Positions 1 through 9,027 are shown, counted from the first letter of the stretch. The stretch: 64,000 bases of DNA from Gaiellasilicea sp963749515 (GCA_963749515.1 CAVVMR010000014.1:180915-244914); one strand, 5' to 3'. Notes: generated by a model from the sequence alone, not told the origin. Program-made: numbers and translations.

Positions 1-3000
1 GGACTTGTACTTCGACGAGAGCGCGAGCTGCTCCGCCTTCTCCTCGAGCGCGCTGCGAGCCTCCTCGATCTCGGCGTTCTTGATCTCGATCCGCCGGTTC
101 TGCTCCTCGAGCTGCTGCGAGCGCTCCTCGAGCTCCTCGTTCGTCTGCTGCAGCTCCTCCTGCTGGGTCTGGAGCAGCTCTTCGGAGGCGCGAAGCGTCG
201 CCGTCTGCGCCTCGAGCTCTGCGTTTGACCGCCTCAGCTCGTCCTGCTGCGCCTGCAGCTCCTCCGACTGGCTCTGGAGGTCCTGGGTCAGCGACTGCGA
301 CTGGAGCAGCAGCTCCTCGGTGCGCATGTTCGCGTTGATCGTGTTCAGGACGACGCCGATCGACTCCGAGAGCATCTCGAGGAACGTCTGCTGCACCTCG
401 GTGAACGGGACGAACGACGCCAGCTCGATCACCGCCATCACCGTCTCCTCGAAGAGGACGGGGAAGACGATGATGCTCGTCGGAGCGGCTTCGCCGAGGC
501 CGGAGGCGATCTTGATGTAGTCCTCGGGCGCCTGGGTGATGACGATCACCTTCCGCTCGAGCGCCGCCTGCCCGATCAGCGCCTCGCCGACCTTGAAGCG
601 GTTCGCGAGCGACTTGCGCTCCTTGTAGCCGTACGTCGCGATCAGGTGCAGCTCGGTCTCCTCGTCGTCGGCTCCACCGCCAACACCGGAGTCCTCGGCC
701 ACGTAGAAGGCGCCGTGGTGCGCGGCGACGAGGGGCGTCACCTCGCTCATCAGGAGCCGGGCGACCGTCTTCTGGTCGCGCTGGCCCTGGAGCATTCCCG
801 AGAAGCGGGCGAGGTTCGAGTTGAGCCAGTCCTGTGCGGCGTTCCGCTCGGTCGTCTCGCGGAGGTTGCCGATCATCTGGTTGATGTTGTCCTTGAGGTC
901 CGAGACCTCACCGGCTGCCTCGACGGTGATCGAGCGCGTCAGGTCGCCCTGCGTCACGGCCGTCGACACGTCGGCGATCGCGCGCAGCTGCGTCGTCAGC
1001 GTCTCGGCCAGCTGGTTGACGTTGTCGGTCAGGCCCTTCCACACGCCGGAGACGCCTTCGACCTGCGCCTGGACGCCGAGCTTCCCTTCGGTGCCGACCT
1101 CCTGCGCCACGCGCGTCACCTCGGCGGCGAAGGTCGAGAGCTGGTCGACCATCGTGTTGATCGTCCCCGCGAGCTCGGCCACCTCGCCCTTGGCGGCGAC
1201 GGTGATCTTCTGAGAGAGATCTCCCTTCGCGACCGCAGTCGTCACGTCCGCGATCGCCCGCACCTGGTTGGTGAGGTTGTTCGCGAGCAGGTTCACGTTC
1301 TCGGTCAGGTCCTTCCAGGTGCCGGAGACGCCGGCCACTTCGGCCTGGCCGCCCAGGCGGCCCTCGGTGCCGACCTCGCGGGCGACTCGGGTGACCTCGG
1401 CTGCGAACGCCGAGAGCTGGTCGACCATCGTGTTGATCGTGTCCTTGAGCTCGAGCACCTCTCCCTTCACGTCCACCGTGACCTTCTTCGAGAGGTCGCC
1501 GTTCGCGACCGCGGTGGTCACCGTTGCGATGTTCCGCACCTGTTCCGTGACGGTGAAGACCATGAAGTTGACGTTCTCGGTCAGGTCCTTCCAGGTTCCG
1601 GACACGCCTTCGACGGCCGCCTGACCGCCGAGGCGGCCCTCGGTGCCGACCTCGCGCGCCACGCGTGTCACCTCGGAGGCGAACGCGCGCAGCTGCTCGA
1701 CCATCGTGTTGATCGTGTCCTTGAGCTCGAAGATCTCGCCCTTCGCGTCGACGGTGATCTTCTTCGAGAGGTCGCCGTTCGCGACCGCGGTCGTCACGGT
1801 CGCGATGTTCCGCACCTGCTCGGTGAGCGAGCCGGCCATGAAGTTCACGTTGTCGGTCAGGTCGCGCCAGGTCCCCGAGACGCCCTTCACCTGCGCCTGG
1901 CCGCCGAGCTTGCCCTCGGTGCCGACCTCGCGGGCGACGCGCGTCACCTCGGCGGCGAACGAGGAGAGCTGGTCGACCATCGTGTTGATCGTCGAAGCGA
2001 GCTGGGCGACCTCGCCCTTCGCCTCGACCGTGATCTTGCGAGAGAGGTCGCCCTGGGCGACGGCGGTCGTCACCTCGGCGATGTTCCGCACCTGGTCGGT
2101 GAGGTTGTTGGCGAGCGTGTTGACGTTCTCGGTCAGGCCGCGCCAGGTGCCGGAGACGCCTTCGACCTGGGCCTGGCCGCCGAGCTTGCCCTCGGTGCCG
2201 ACCTCCTTGGCGACGCGCGTGACCTCGGCGGCGAACGCCGACAGCTGATCGACCATCGTGTTGATCGTCTGCTTCAGCTCGAGGATCTCGCCCTTCACGT
2301 CGACGGTGACCTTCTTCGAGAGGTCGCCGTTCGCGACGGCGGTCGTCACCTCGGCGATGTTCCGCACCTGCGCGGTCAGCGAGCTCGACATCGTGTTCAC
2401 GTTCTGCGTCAGGTCGCGCCAGACGCCCGAGACGCCCTTGACCTCGGCCTCGACGCCGAGCTTTCCCTCGGTACCCACCTCGCGGGCGACGCGGGTCACC
2501 TCGCCGGCGAAGGCCGAGAGCTGGTCGACCATCGTGTTGATCGTCCCCTTCAGCAGGGCGATCTCGCCCTTGGCGTCGACGGTGATCTTCTGCGAGAGGT
2601 CGCCCTTCGCGACCGCCGTGGTCACATCTGCGATTGCGCGCACCTGGCTCGTCAGGTTGTTCGCCAGCAGGTTCACGTTGTCCGTCAGGCCGCGCCAGGT
2701 GCCGGAGACGCCTTCCACCGTCGCCTGGCCGCCGAGGATGCCCTCGGTGCCGACCTCGCGGGCGACGCGCGTGACCTCCGCGGCGAACGAGGACAGCTGG
2801 TCGACCATCGTGTTGATCGTCGAGGCGAGCTTGGCGATCTCACCCTTCGTCTCGATCGTGATCTTCTGGGTCAGGTCGCCGCGGGCTACCGCCGTCGTCA
2901 CCTCGGCGATCGAGCGCACCTGGGCCGTGAGGTTGTCGGCCATCAGGTTCACGTTCTCCGTCAGGCCGCGCCAGGTGCCTGAGACGCCTTCGACCTGGGC

Positions 3001-4959
3001 CTGGCCGCCGAGCTTGCCCTCGGTGCCGACCTCCTTGGCGACGCGGGTGACCTCGGCTGCGAACGCCGAGAGCTGGTCGACCATCGTGTTGATCGTGCTC
3101 TTGAGCTCGAGCACCTCGCCGCGAGCGTCGACGGTGATCTTCTTCGAGAGGTCGCCGTTGGCGACGGCGGTCGTGACCTCGGCGATGTTCCGCACCTGGC
3201 CGGTGAGGTTGTTGGCGAGCGTGTTGACGTTCTCGGTCAGGCCGCGCCAGGTGCCGGAGACGCCTTCGACCTGGGCCTGGCCGCCGAGCTTGCCCTCGGT
3301 GCCCACCTCGCGGGCGACGCGGGTCACCTCGGCGGCGAACGAGGAGAGCTGGTCGACCATCGTGTTGATCGTGTCCTTCAGCTCCTGGATCTCGCCCTTC
3401 ACGTCGACGGTGATCTTCTTGGAGAGATCGCCGTTCGCCACCGCGGTCGTGACCGCGGCGATGTTCCGGACCTGCGAGGTGAGGTTGCCGGCCAGCGTGT
3501 TCACGTTGTCCGTCAGGTCGCGCCAGGTGCCGGAGACGCCTTCGACCTGGGCCTGGCCGCCGAGCTTGCCCTCGGTGCCGACCTCGCGGGCGACACGCGT
3601 CACCTCTGCGGCAAAGGCGCGCAGCTGGTCGACCATCGTGTTGACGGTCTCCTTCAGCTCCAGCACCTCGCCGCGGACGTCGACGGTGATCTTCTTCGAG
3701 AGGTCGCCGTTCGCGACGGCGGTCGTGACTTCGGCGATGTTCCGCACCTGCCCGGTGAGGTTGTTCGCGAGCGTGTTGACGTTCTCCGTCAGGTCGCGCC
3801 ACACGCCGGAGACGCCCTCGACCTGGGCCTGGCCGCCGAGCTTGCCCTCGGTGCCGACTTCCTTGGCGACTCGTGTGACCTCTGCGGAGAACGAGCGGAG
3901 CTGGTCGACCATCGTGTTGACGGTCTCCTTCAGCTCGAGCACCTCGCCCTTCACGTCCACCGTGATCTTGCGCGAGAGGTCGCCGTTCGCGACCGCGGTC
4001 GTGACGGCGGCGATGTTGCGCACCTGTCCCGTCAGGTTGTTCGCGAGCGTGTTGACGTTCTCCGTCAGGTCCTTCCACACGCCGGAGACACCCTTCACCT
4101 GGGCCTGGCCGCCGAGCTTGCCGTCGGTGCCGACCTCGCGCGCGACGCGCGTGACCTCGTCGGCGAACAGGGAGAGCTGGTCGACCATCGTGTTGACGGT
4201 GTTCTTGAGCTCGAGCACCTCGCCCTTGACGTCCACCGTGACCTTGCGCGAGAGGTCGCCGTTCGCGACGGCGGTCGTCACGTCCGCGATGTTCCGCACC
4301 TGTCCCGTCAGGTTGGACGCCATCTGGTTGACCGAGTCGGTCAGGTCCTTCCAGGTGCCGGAGACACCCTTCACCTTCGCCTGTCCGCCGAGGATCCCCT
4401 CGGTGCCCACCTCGCGCGCGACGCGCGTCACCTCGGCGGCGAACGAGGAGAGCTGGTCGACCATCGCGTTGACGGTGGTGCCGATCCGGCGGAACTCGCC
4501 GCGTACCGGCTGCCCGTCGATCTCGAGCTGGATCCGCTGCGTCAGATCGCCGTCGGCGACGGCGTCGATCACGCGCGCGACCTCGATCGTCGGCCTCGCC
4601 AGGTTGTCGACGAGCTCGTTGACCGCGCCGATCTTCTCCGACCACGAGCCCGGCGCCCCCGCGACGCTGGCCCGCTCGTTGATGCGACCCTCTCGACCCA
4701 CGACCTTGCTGACCCGGATGAGCTCCTTCGTCACGTGCTGGTTGCGCTCGACGAGCTCGTTGAACGCGGACGCAACCTCCGCCAGCGGGCCTTCCGCCCG
4801 CAACCGGACCGTGAAGTCTCCGTCGCGTGCGGCTTCGAGTGCCTTGACGAGCTTGTCGAGCTGCGCGTCGGTCAGGCGCCCAGCTCCATTTGTAGGTGGC
4901 GAGCTTTCGGTCTTCCGGGTGCGCTTGGCGCGCTCTCCGGCCGTTGGGACTCGGGGCAC
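1..4959 (-). CDS. HAMP-array sensor histidine kinase (5' portion, C-terminus beyond window)
   Basis: 1653 codons are visible and the frame is still open at base 1. The GTG start at 4959 has AAAGGAG six bases upstream. There is no signal peptide or membrane segment, so the protein should be cytosolic. Residues about 30-140 hold a divergent HAMP-like unit, then 13 near-identical 92-residue HAMP units run to about residue 1300, one more follows, then a GAF domain (about 1380-1535) and a long Gln/Glu-rich coiled coil. The last residues (SKYKS) normally sit just before the phospho-acceptor His of a HisKA domain, so the kinase core should lie just outside the window. The layout resembles soluble Nik1-type kinases of fungi and related bacterial proteins. 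The signal it senses is unknown. Long open frames on the opposite strand across this gene are codon-bias shadows. Confidence 0.93.
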   Translation of the reverse strand, partial: MPRVPTAGERAKRTRKTESSPPTNGAGRLTDAQLDKLVKALEAARDGDFTVRLRAEGPLAEVASAFNELVERNQHVTKELIRVSKVVGREGRINERASVAGAPGSWSEKIGAVNELVDNLARPTIEVARVIDAVADGDLTQRIQLEIDGQPVRGEFRRIGTTVNAMVDQLSSFAAEVTRVAREVGTEGILGGQAKVKGVSGTWKDLTDSVNQMASNLTGQVRNIADVTTAVANGDLSRKVTVDVKGEVLELKNTVNTMVDQLSLFADEVTRVAREVGTDGKLGGQAQVKGVSGVWKDLTENVNTLANNLTGQVRNIAAVTTAVANGDLSRKITVDVKGEVLELKETVNTMVDQLRSFSAEVTRVAKEVGTEGKLGGQAQVEGVSGVWRDLTENVNTLANNLTGQVRNIAEVTTAVANGDLSKKITVDVRGEVLELKETVNTMVDQLRAFAAEVTRVAREVGTEGKLGGQAQVEGVSGTWRDLTDNVNTLAGNLTSQVRNIAAVTTAVANGDLSKKITVDVKGEIQELKDTINTMVDQLSSFAAEVTRVAREVGTEGKLGGQAQVEGVSGTWRGLTENVNTLANNLTGQVRNIAEVTTAVANGDLSKKITVDARGEVLELKSTINTMVDQLSAFAAEVTRVAKEVGTEGKLGGQAQVEGVSGTWRGLTENVNLMADNLTAQVRSIAEVTTAVARGDLTQKITIETKGEIAKLASTINTMVDQLSSFAAEVTRVAREVGTEGILGGQATVEGVSGTWRGLTDNVNLLANNLTSQVRAIADVTTAVAKGDLSQKITVDAKGEIALLKGTINTMVDQLSAFAGEVTRVAREVGTEGKLGVEAEVKGVSGVWRDLTQNVNTMSSSLTAQVRNIAEVTTAVANGDLSKKVTVDVKGEILELKQTINTMVDQLSAFAAEVTRVAKEVGTEGKLGGQAQVEGVSGTWRGLTENVNTLANNLTDQVRNIAEVTTAVAQGDLSRKITVEAKGEVAQLASTINTMVDQLSSFAAEVTRVAREVGTEGKLGGQAQVKGVSGTWRDLTDNVNFMAGSLTEQVRNIATVTTAVANGDLSKKITVDAKGEIFELKDTINTMVEQLRAFASEVTRVAREVGTEGRLGGQAAVEGVSGTWKDLTENVNFMVFTVTEQVRNIATVTTAVANGDLSKKVTVDVKGEVLELKDTINTMVDQLSAFAAEVTRVAREVGTEGRLGGQAEVAGVSGTWKDLTENVNLLANNLTNQVRAIADVTTAVAKGDLSQKITVAAKGEVAELAGTINTMVDQLSTFAAEVTRVAQEVGTEGKLGVQAQVEGVSGVWKGLTDNVNQLAETLTTQLRAIADVSTAVTQGDLTRSITVEAAGEVSDLKDNINQMIGNLRETTERNAAQDWLNSNLARFSGMLQGQRDQKTVARLLMSEVTPLVAAHHGAFYVAEDSGVGGGADDEETELHLIATYGYKERKSLANRFKVGEALIGQAALERKVIVITQAPEDYIKIASGLGEAAPTSIIVFPVLFEETVMAVIELASFVPFTEVQQTFLEMLSESIGVVLNTINANMRTEELLLQSQSLTQDLQSQSEELQAQQDELRRSNAELEAQTATLRASEELLQTQQEELQQTNEELEERSQQLEEQNRRIEIKNAEIEEARSALEEKAEQLALSSKYKS
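1000..4590 (-). repeat. 13-copy 276-bp in-gene tandem repeat encoding HAMP units
   Basis: The phrase encoding VDQLS..MVNT (plus-strand gtcgaccatcgtgttga or a one-base variant) recurs 13 times, near 1150, 1425, 1700, 1977, 2250, 2530, 2805, 3080, 3355, 3635, 3910, 4190 and 4465. The spacing is 276 bases, or 92 codons. Copies are highly similar at DNA level, including at synonymous sites, which suggests recent duplication or ongoing gene conversion. Confidence 0.93.
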
Positions 4960-5074
4960 GGGTTACTCCTTTGTCAGCTGCGGGGGTCGCACAGGAGCTC
5001 CTCTAGCTCCTCGCGGGTGTATGCCCATTCGAGGGCGATGTTTAACGGCCTGCAGACCGCGAAAAGCCAAGCGG

Positions 5075-6040
5075 TTAGGCCTGTTTCAAGGCACCGTCGA
5101 GATCGTGCCAGAGCTGATCGGCCGGCTCGAGCCCCACCGAGAGCCGCAGCAGGCCCTCGGGGACACGATCCCCCTCCCAGCGATGGCGTGTCTCGATCGT
5201 CGACTGGACACCGCCGAGGCTCGTGGCGTTGACGATCAACGTCGTCGCGGTCTCGACACGGCGGGCGCCTGCGCCGTCTGCGGTGTCGAAGGAGATGAGT
5301 GCTCCGAAACCGGGATATCTCACGGTCGTGACCGCTTCGTGCTCGGCCAGGCGCTCGGCGATGATCCTTGCCGTCTGGCTCTGGCGGCTGACCCGGACGT
5401 CGAGCGTCTTCAGGCCGCGCACGAGGAGCCAGGCGGCGTCGGGCGCCGCGACGATTCCGGTGCGCGTCCGGAGCTCGAGCAGCCGCGCCGCGTGCTCCGC
5501 GCGCTTGCAGACGACGGCGCCGAGGAGCACGTCGTGATGGCCGGCGAGATACTTCGTGGCGGAGTGGAGCACGAGGTCGCAGCCGAGCTCCAGTGGCCGC
5601 AGGTTGACCGGCGTCGCCGCCGTCGCATCGCAGACGACGAGACCGGGGTGCGCCGCCGCCGCTTCGAAGTCGGGCATCGTCAGCAGCGGATTCGACGGCG
5701 CCTCGATCCAGACGAGGTCGACGCCGGGCGGCGGCGGACCGGTCTGGTCGAAGAGGACGTGCTGGAGGCCCCACCGCTCGAGCTCGCCGAAGAGAACGCC
5801 GGTTCCGTAGTAGGCGTCGTCCGCGAGCGCGATCGTCGAGCCGGGCGAGAGCAGCGCCAGAACCAGTGCGGTCTCGGCGCCCATGCCGGACGAGAAGAGG
5901 AGCGCGTCTCCGCCCTCGAGCTCGCCGAGCGCGCGCTCGGCCTCGACTCCGACCGGGTGCGCATTCCGTGAGTAGTGGTACGGCCCCGGCTCGCCGTCGA
6001 CGTACGGCCAGGTGGTCGAGCGGTCGAGCGGCGGCTCCAT
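5075..6040 (-). CDS. Cys/Met-metabolism PLP-dependent enzyme (cystathionine gamma-synthase/lyase family)
   Basis: 321 residues. Family hallmarks are PPLDRSTTW near the start, the phosphate-binding SSGMGAE motif and the PLP lysine in HSATKYLAGHHD. The C-terminal half has SLGGVQSTIETRHRW and LRLSVGLE. The family runs transsulfuration or gamma-elimination on sulfur amino acids; which reaction applies cannot be told from sequence. At 321 residues it is shorter than the usual 380-400, mainly at the N-terminus. The ATG at 6040 was chosen because a TACGAT -10 box lies seven bases upstream (6053-6048), suggesting a leaderless message. A longer frame to 6148 would run into the divergent carboxylase gene. 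Confidence 0.85.
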   Translation of the reverse strand: MEPPLDRSTTWPYVDGEPGPYHYSRNAHPVGVEAERALGELEGGDALLFSSGMGAETALVLALLSPGSTIALADDAYYGTGVLFGELERWGLQHVLFDQTGPPPPGVDLVWIEAPSNPLLTMPDFEAAAAHPGLVVCDATAATPVNLRPLELGCDLVLHSATKYLAGHHDVLLGAVVCKRAEHAARLLELRTRTGIVAAPDAAWLLVRGLKTLDVRVSRQSQTARIIAERLAEHEAVTTVRYPGFGALISFDTADGAGARRVETATTLIVNATSLGGVQSTIETRHRWEGDRVPEGLLRLSVGLEPADQLWHDLDGALKQA

Positions 6041-6047
6041 GCAGGCG

Positions 6048-6060
6048 ATCGTATTAGGCT
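6048..6060. promoter_or_regulatory. Back-to-back -10 boxes in a 28-bp divergent spacer
   Basis: TACGAT reads leftward at 6053-6048, seven bases before the PLP-enzyme ATG. TAGGCT reads rightward at 6055-6060, eight bases before the carboxylase ATG. Both spacings imply transcription starting at or next to the start codon. Confidence 0.6.
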
Positions 6061-6068
6061 GGGCGGCC

Positions 6069-7634
6069 ATGGCCGAGACGCACGACACCACCGCCGCCAA
6101 GCTGGCCTGGCTGCAGGAGCTCTCCGAGCAGGCGGCGCACGCGGGCAACGAGAAGGCGGTCGCCCGGCAGCGGGAGCGGGGGAAGCTCCTGGCGCGCGAA
6201 CGAGTCGAGAAGCTGCTCGACCCGGGCTCGTTCGTCGAGCTCGACCGCTACGTCCGCCATCGCAACCCGGACTTCGAGTCGATGGCGAACCGGCCGTACG
6301 GCGACGCGGTCGTCACCGGCTACGGCGAGATCCTGGGACGCAAGGTCTTCGTCTTCTCGCAGGACTTCACCGTCTTCGGCGGCTCGCTCTCCGAGGTCTT
6401 CGCCGAGAAGATCTGCAAGGTGATGGACATGGCCGTCAAGTACGGCTGCCCGGTGATCGGGATCAACGACTCCGGCGGAGCGCGGATCCAGGAAGGCGTC
6501 GTCTCGCTCGCCGGCTACGCCGAGATCTTCTGGCGGAACGTGCAGGCCTCCGGCGTGGTTCCGCAGATCTCGCTCGTGCTCGGCCCGTGCGCCGGCGGGG
6601 CCGTCTACTCGCCGGCGATCACCGACTTCGTGCTGATGGCCGACGAGACGTCGTACATGTTCATCACCGGCCCCGATGTGGTGAAGACGGTGACGGGCGA
6701 GGAGGTGTCCTTCGAGGAGCTCGGCGGCGCCTCGACGCACGCATCCCGGTCCGGTGTCGCGCACTTCACTGCGGCGGACGAGGAGGCATGCCTCGAGGAT
6801 GCGCGCTACCTGCTCTCGTTTCTTCCGCAGAACAACCTCGAGCGCGCGCCGTACGCCGCTCCGTCCGATCCGGTCGAGCGGGAGGAGCCGGAGCTGGACA
6901 CGTTCATTCCCGACGAGGCGACGAAGCCGTACGACATGAAGCAGGTGATCGCGAAGGTCGTCGACGACGGCGAGTTCCTCGAGGTGCAGCCGCGCTTCGC
7001 CGAGAACATCGTCTGCGGGTTCGCCCGGCTCGGCGGCCACTCGATCGGAGTCGTGGGCAACCAGCCCGCCGCGCTCGCGGGCGTGCTCGACATCGACGCG
7101 TCGGTGAAGGCGGCCCGCTTCGTCCGCACGTGCGACGCGTTCAACGTCCCGCTCGTCACGTTCGTCGACGTCCCGGGCTTCCTGCCGGGAACCGAGCAGG
7201 AGTGGGGTGGGATCATCCGGCACGGCGCGAAGCTCCTCTACGCCTATGCCGAGGCGACGGTGCCGAAGCTGACGGTGATCACCCGCAAGGCGTACGGCGG
7301 CGCGTACGACGTCATGAGCTCGAAGCACATCCGCGCCGACTTCAACGTCGCCTGGCCGACGGCGGAGGTCGCCGTGATGGGGCCGGACGGGGCGGTCAAC
7401 ATCATCTTCCGCAAGGAGCTCGACGAGGCGGCCGACCCGGAAGCGCGCCGTTCCGAGCTGATCGCCGACTACAAGGAGCGGTTCGCGAACCCCTACCACG
7501 CCGCCGAGCGCGGCTACGTCGACGAGGTGATCGAGCCGCGGCGGACGCGGCCGGTCCTGATCTCCGCGCTCGAGGTCTCATTGACAAAACGCGAGCAACG
7601 CCCGAAGCGAAAGCACGGAAACATCCCGCTCTGA
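6069..7634 (+). CDS. pccB: Acyl-CoA (propionyl-CoA type) carboxylase beta subunit
   Basis: 521 residues, the carboxyltransferase subunit of a biotin-dependent acyl-CoA carboxylase. It moves CO2 from biotin to propionyl- or acetyl-CoA. Two crotonase-fold halves are visible: the N half has NDSGGARIQEG and GPCAGGAVYSPA, and the C half has VPGFLPGTEQEWGGI, KAYGGAYDVMSS and a late MGPDGAVNIIF segment. Length fits the family. The ATG at 6069 starts MAETHDT and has the -10 box TAGGCT eight bases upstream; an earlier in-frame GTG (6012) would overlap the divergent gene. The biotin-bearing partner is encoded at 13804-15564. Confidence 0.95.
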   Translation: MAETHDTTAAKLAWLQELSEQAAHAGNEKAVARQRERGKLLARERVEKLLDPGSFVELDRYVRHRNPDFESMANRPYGDAVVTGYGEILGRKVFVFSQDFTVFGGSLSEVFAEKICKVMDMAVKYGCPVIGINDSGGARIQEGVVSLAGYAEIFWRNVQASGVVPQISLVLGPCAGGAVYSPAITDFVLMADETSYMFITGPDVVKTVTGEEVSFEELGGASTHASRSGVAHFTAADEEACLEDARYLLSFLPQNNLERAPYAAPSDPVEREEPELDTFIPDEATKPYDMKQVIAKVVDDGEFLEVQPRFAENIVCGFARLGGHSIGVVGNQPAALAGVLDIDASVKAARFVRTCDAFNVPLVTFVDVPGFLPGTEQEWGGIIRHGAKLLYAYAEATVPKLTVITRKAYGGAYDVMSSKHIRADFNVAWPTAEVAVMGPDGAVNIIFRKELDEAADPEARRSELIADYKERFANPYHAAERGYVDEVIEPRRTRPVLISALEVSLTKREQRPKRKHGNIPL

Positions 7635-7907
7635 GCCGCTCGGCCGGGCGGCTCCCGCCGGGCGGAGCCCGGCTCCGCCGCCCTGACGCCGCTCGCGGCG
7701 CGCGGCTCTCCGGGTCTGGCCAAACCGGCCTATCCCCTCCGGCCGCGAACCGCGAGCGGCGTCCCGAGCGTCTCAGAGCCAAGGACCGCTGCGAAGTTAC
7801 GCCAAAAGTTCCGCCGGCCGGACGACGCGCAACGGGACACGTCCGGGGACAGTCCCCAGACGTGTCCCCGGGCGGCATGGCTGTTGCGGGCGCGTCTGGT
7901 GGTGCTA
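7635..7907. other. Intergenic region with GC-rich hairpins
   Basis: This gap holds no convincing gene. Two short hairpins follow the carboxylase stop: GAGCCGC/GCGGCTC at 7633-7654 and GGCGGAGC-ccg-GCTCCGCC at 7661-7679. Either could end transcription, though neither has a T-run. A larger palindrome follows at 7834-7868. Confidence 0.6.
7834..7868. repeat. REP-like palindrome
   Basis: A perfect 10-bp stem (GGGACACGTC / GACGTGTCCC) encloses a second inverted repeat, GGGGA..TCCCC. The nested GGGGACAGTCCCC core resembles palindromes dispersed through many high-GC genomes. Only one copy was noticed in this window. Confidence 0.5.
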
Positions 7908-7911
7908 TTGT
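7884..7911 (+). promoter_or_regulatory. Promoter of the molybdate operon
   Basis: TTGCGG (7884-7889), a 16-base spacer and TATTGT (7906-7911). The regulator ATG lies seven bases past the -10 box, which predicts a leaderless transcript. Confidence 0.65.
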
Positions 7912-7930
7912 CTAGGCAATGCCTAGGCAA
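7908..7930. promoter_or_regulatory. Near-perfect 23-bp palindromic operator over the start codon
   Basis: TTGTCTAGGCA and TGCCTAGGCAA face each other around one central base, with one mismatched pair. The site overlaps the 3' half of the -10 box, the predicted transcription start and the first four codons. Binding there would block the operon, so self-repression by the encoded HTH-TOBE protein is the simplest reading. Confidence 0.6.
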
Positions 7931-8296
7931 GCACTCTCGGCCGCAGAGGCGTCTCGCGCGCTCGGGATCAGCGTCGAGACGCTTCGCCGCTGGGATCGCG
8001 ACGGGAAGATCCGCGTCGAGCGCGACTCCGCCAACCGCCGCATCGTCGCGGCGTCCGAGATCGAGCGCCTGCGCGGCCCGGTCGGCGACGAGACGCTCTC
8101 GGCCCGGAACCGCTTCCGCGGCGTCGTCCGGTCGGTGGAGGTCGACGGGCTGCTGGCGCGGGTCGAGATCGACGTCACCGAACCGTCCCGTGTCGTCGCG
8201 ATCGTGACGCGCGAGTCGGTCGAGGAGCTCGGGCTTCAGGCCGGCATGAGCGCCGCCGGGATCGTCAAGTCGACGTCGGTGATGGTGGAGCGGTGA
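7919..8296 (+). CDS. HTH/TOBE (Mop) molybdate-responsive regulator
   Basis: 125 residues. The N-terminus is a MerR/excisionase-like helix-turn-helix (residues 5-50, ALGISVETLRRWDRDGKIRV). Residues about 60-124 form a single TOBE/Mop domain (SARNRFRGVV...GLQAGMSAAGIVKSTSVMV), which binds molybdate or tungstate oxyanions. It is first in a four-gene molybdate transport operon and its stop overlaps modA. The role proposed is oxyanion sensing and control of the operon through the palindrome at its own start. It does the job of ModE with a different DNA-binding fold. Confidence 0.85.
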   Translation: MPRQALSAAEASRALGISVETLRRWDRDGKIRVERDSANRRIVAASEIERLRGPVGDETLSARNRFRGVVRSVEVDGLLARVEIDVTEPSRVVAIVTRESVEELGLQAGMSAAGIVKSTSVMVER

Positions 8297-9027
8297 AGCG
8301 CGGGCTTGCCTTTGGCCTGGTGCTCGCCGCCGCGGTTGCGCTCATTGCCGGCTTCACGTCGACCCGCGCCGAGGGGCCTGCGACCGTCTACGCCGCAGCG
8401 TCGCTCACCGACGTCTTCCCCAAGGTCTCGCCCTCGTCCCGCTTTCAGTTCGCGGGCTCGAACCAGCTGGCGCTCCAGATTGCGCGTGGCGCGCCGGCCG
8501 ACGTCTTCGCCTCGGCGAGCCCGGCCTACACGCAAGACCTGTACCGGAACGGACTGGTCGAGAAGCCACGCGCGTTCGCGAAGAACTCCCTCGTGCTGGC
8601 CGTTCCGCGCTCCAACCCGGCGAAGATCCGCAGCGTCTTCGACCTCACGAAGCGGCCGAAGCTGAAGCTCGTCGTCGCGGGCCAGAAGGTGCCGATCGGC
8701 CTCTACACGCGCGAGGTGCTGAAGCGGCTCGCGCTTCTCCGTGTCCTGCGCAAGGCGGTCAGCCAGGAGCCGGACGTGAAGGGGATCGTCGGCAAGCTCG
8801 CGCTCGGCGAAGCCGACGCAGGGTTCGTCTATGCGACTGACGTCCGGGCTGCATCGTCGCGGCTGATCGCGATCCCGCTGCCGAAGCGTTCGCAGCCGAC
8901 CGTGCTGTACGAGATCGCGGTCGTGAAGGGAACGGACAATCGCGAAGGCGCGCTCGAGTTCGTCGCCGACCTGCTCAGCACCGACGGCAGGCGCGAGCTG
9001 GCGAAGGCCGGCTTCGGGCTTCCGTGA
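8293..9027 (+). CDS. modA: Molybdate ABC transporter substrate-binding protein
   Basis: 244 residues. An N-terminal signal peptide (hydrophobic LAFGLVLAAAVALIAGF) is followed by the family start VYAAASLTDVFPKV, then FAGSNQLALQIARGAPADVFASAS, the oxyanion-binding region. The C-terminus has GFVYATDV and AVVKGTDN. It should capture molybdate outside the membrane and hand it to ModB. The GTG start overlaps the stop of the regulator (GTGA), so translation is probably coupled. No lipobox is visible. Confidence 0.93.
   Translation: MKRGLAFGLVLAAAVALIAGFTSTRAEGPATVYAAASLTDVFPKVSPSSRFQFAGSNQLALQIARGAPADVFASASPAYTQDLYRNGLVEKPRAFAKNSLVLAVPRSNPAKIRSVFDLTKRPKLKLVVAGQKVPIGLYTREVLKRLALLRVLRKAVSQEPDVKGIVGKLALGEADAGFVYATDVRAASSRLIAIPLPKRSQPTVLYEIAVVKGTDNREGALEFVADLLSTDGRRELAKAGFGLP

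Noticed and set aside
1000..4590. Possible CRISPR-like or satellite array because of the regular period
   Set aside because: The period is 92 codons inside one open frame with HAMP motifs; no spacers.
4974..5045. Short protein-like tail NIALEWAYTREELEELLCDPRS just upstream of the HAMP kinase
   Set aside because: No start codon in frame and no ribosome-binding site; could be a fossil but cannot be supported as a gene.
2258..5971. 1237-residue open frame on the plus strand (and 778 residues at 646-2982)
   Set aside because: Antisense shadows of the HAMP kinase and PLP-enzyme genes. The repeated Ser/Val/Thr-rich sequence simply mirrors the HAMP repeats.
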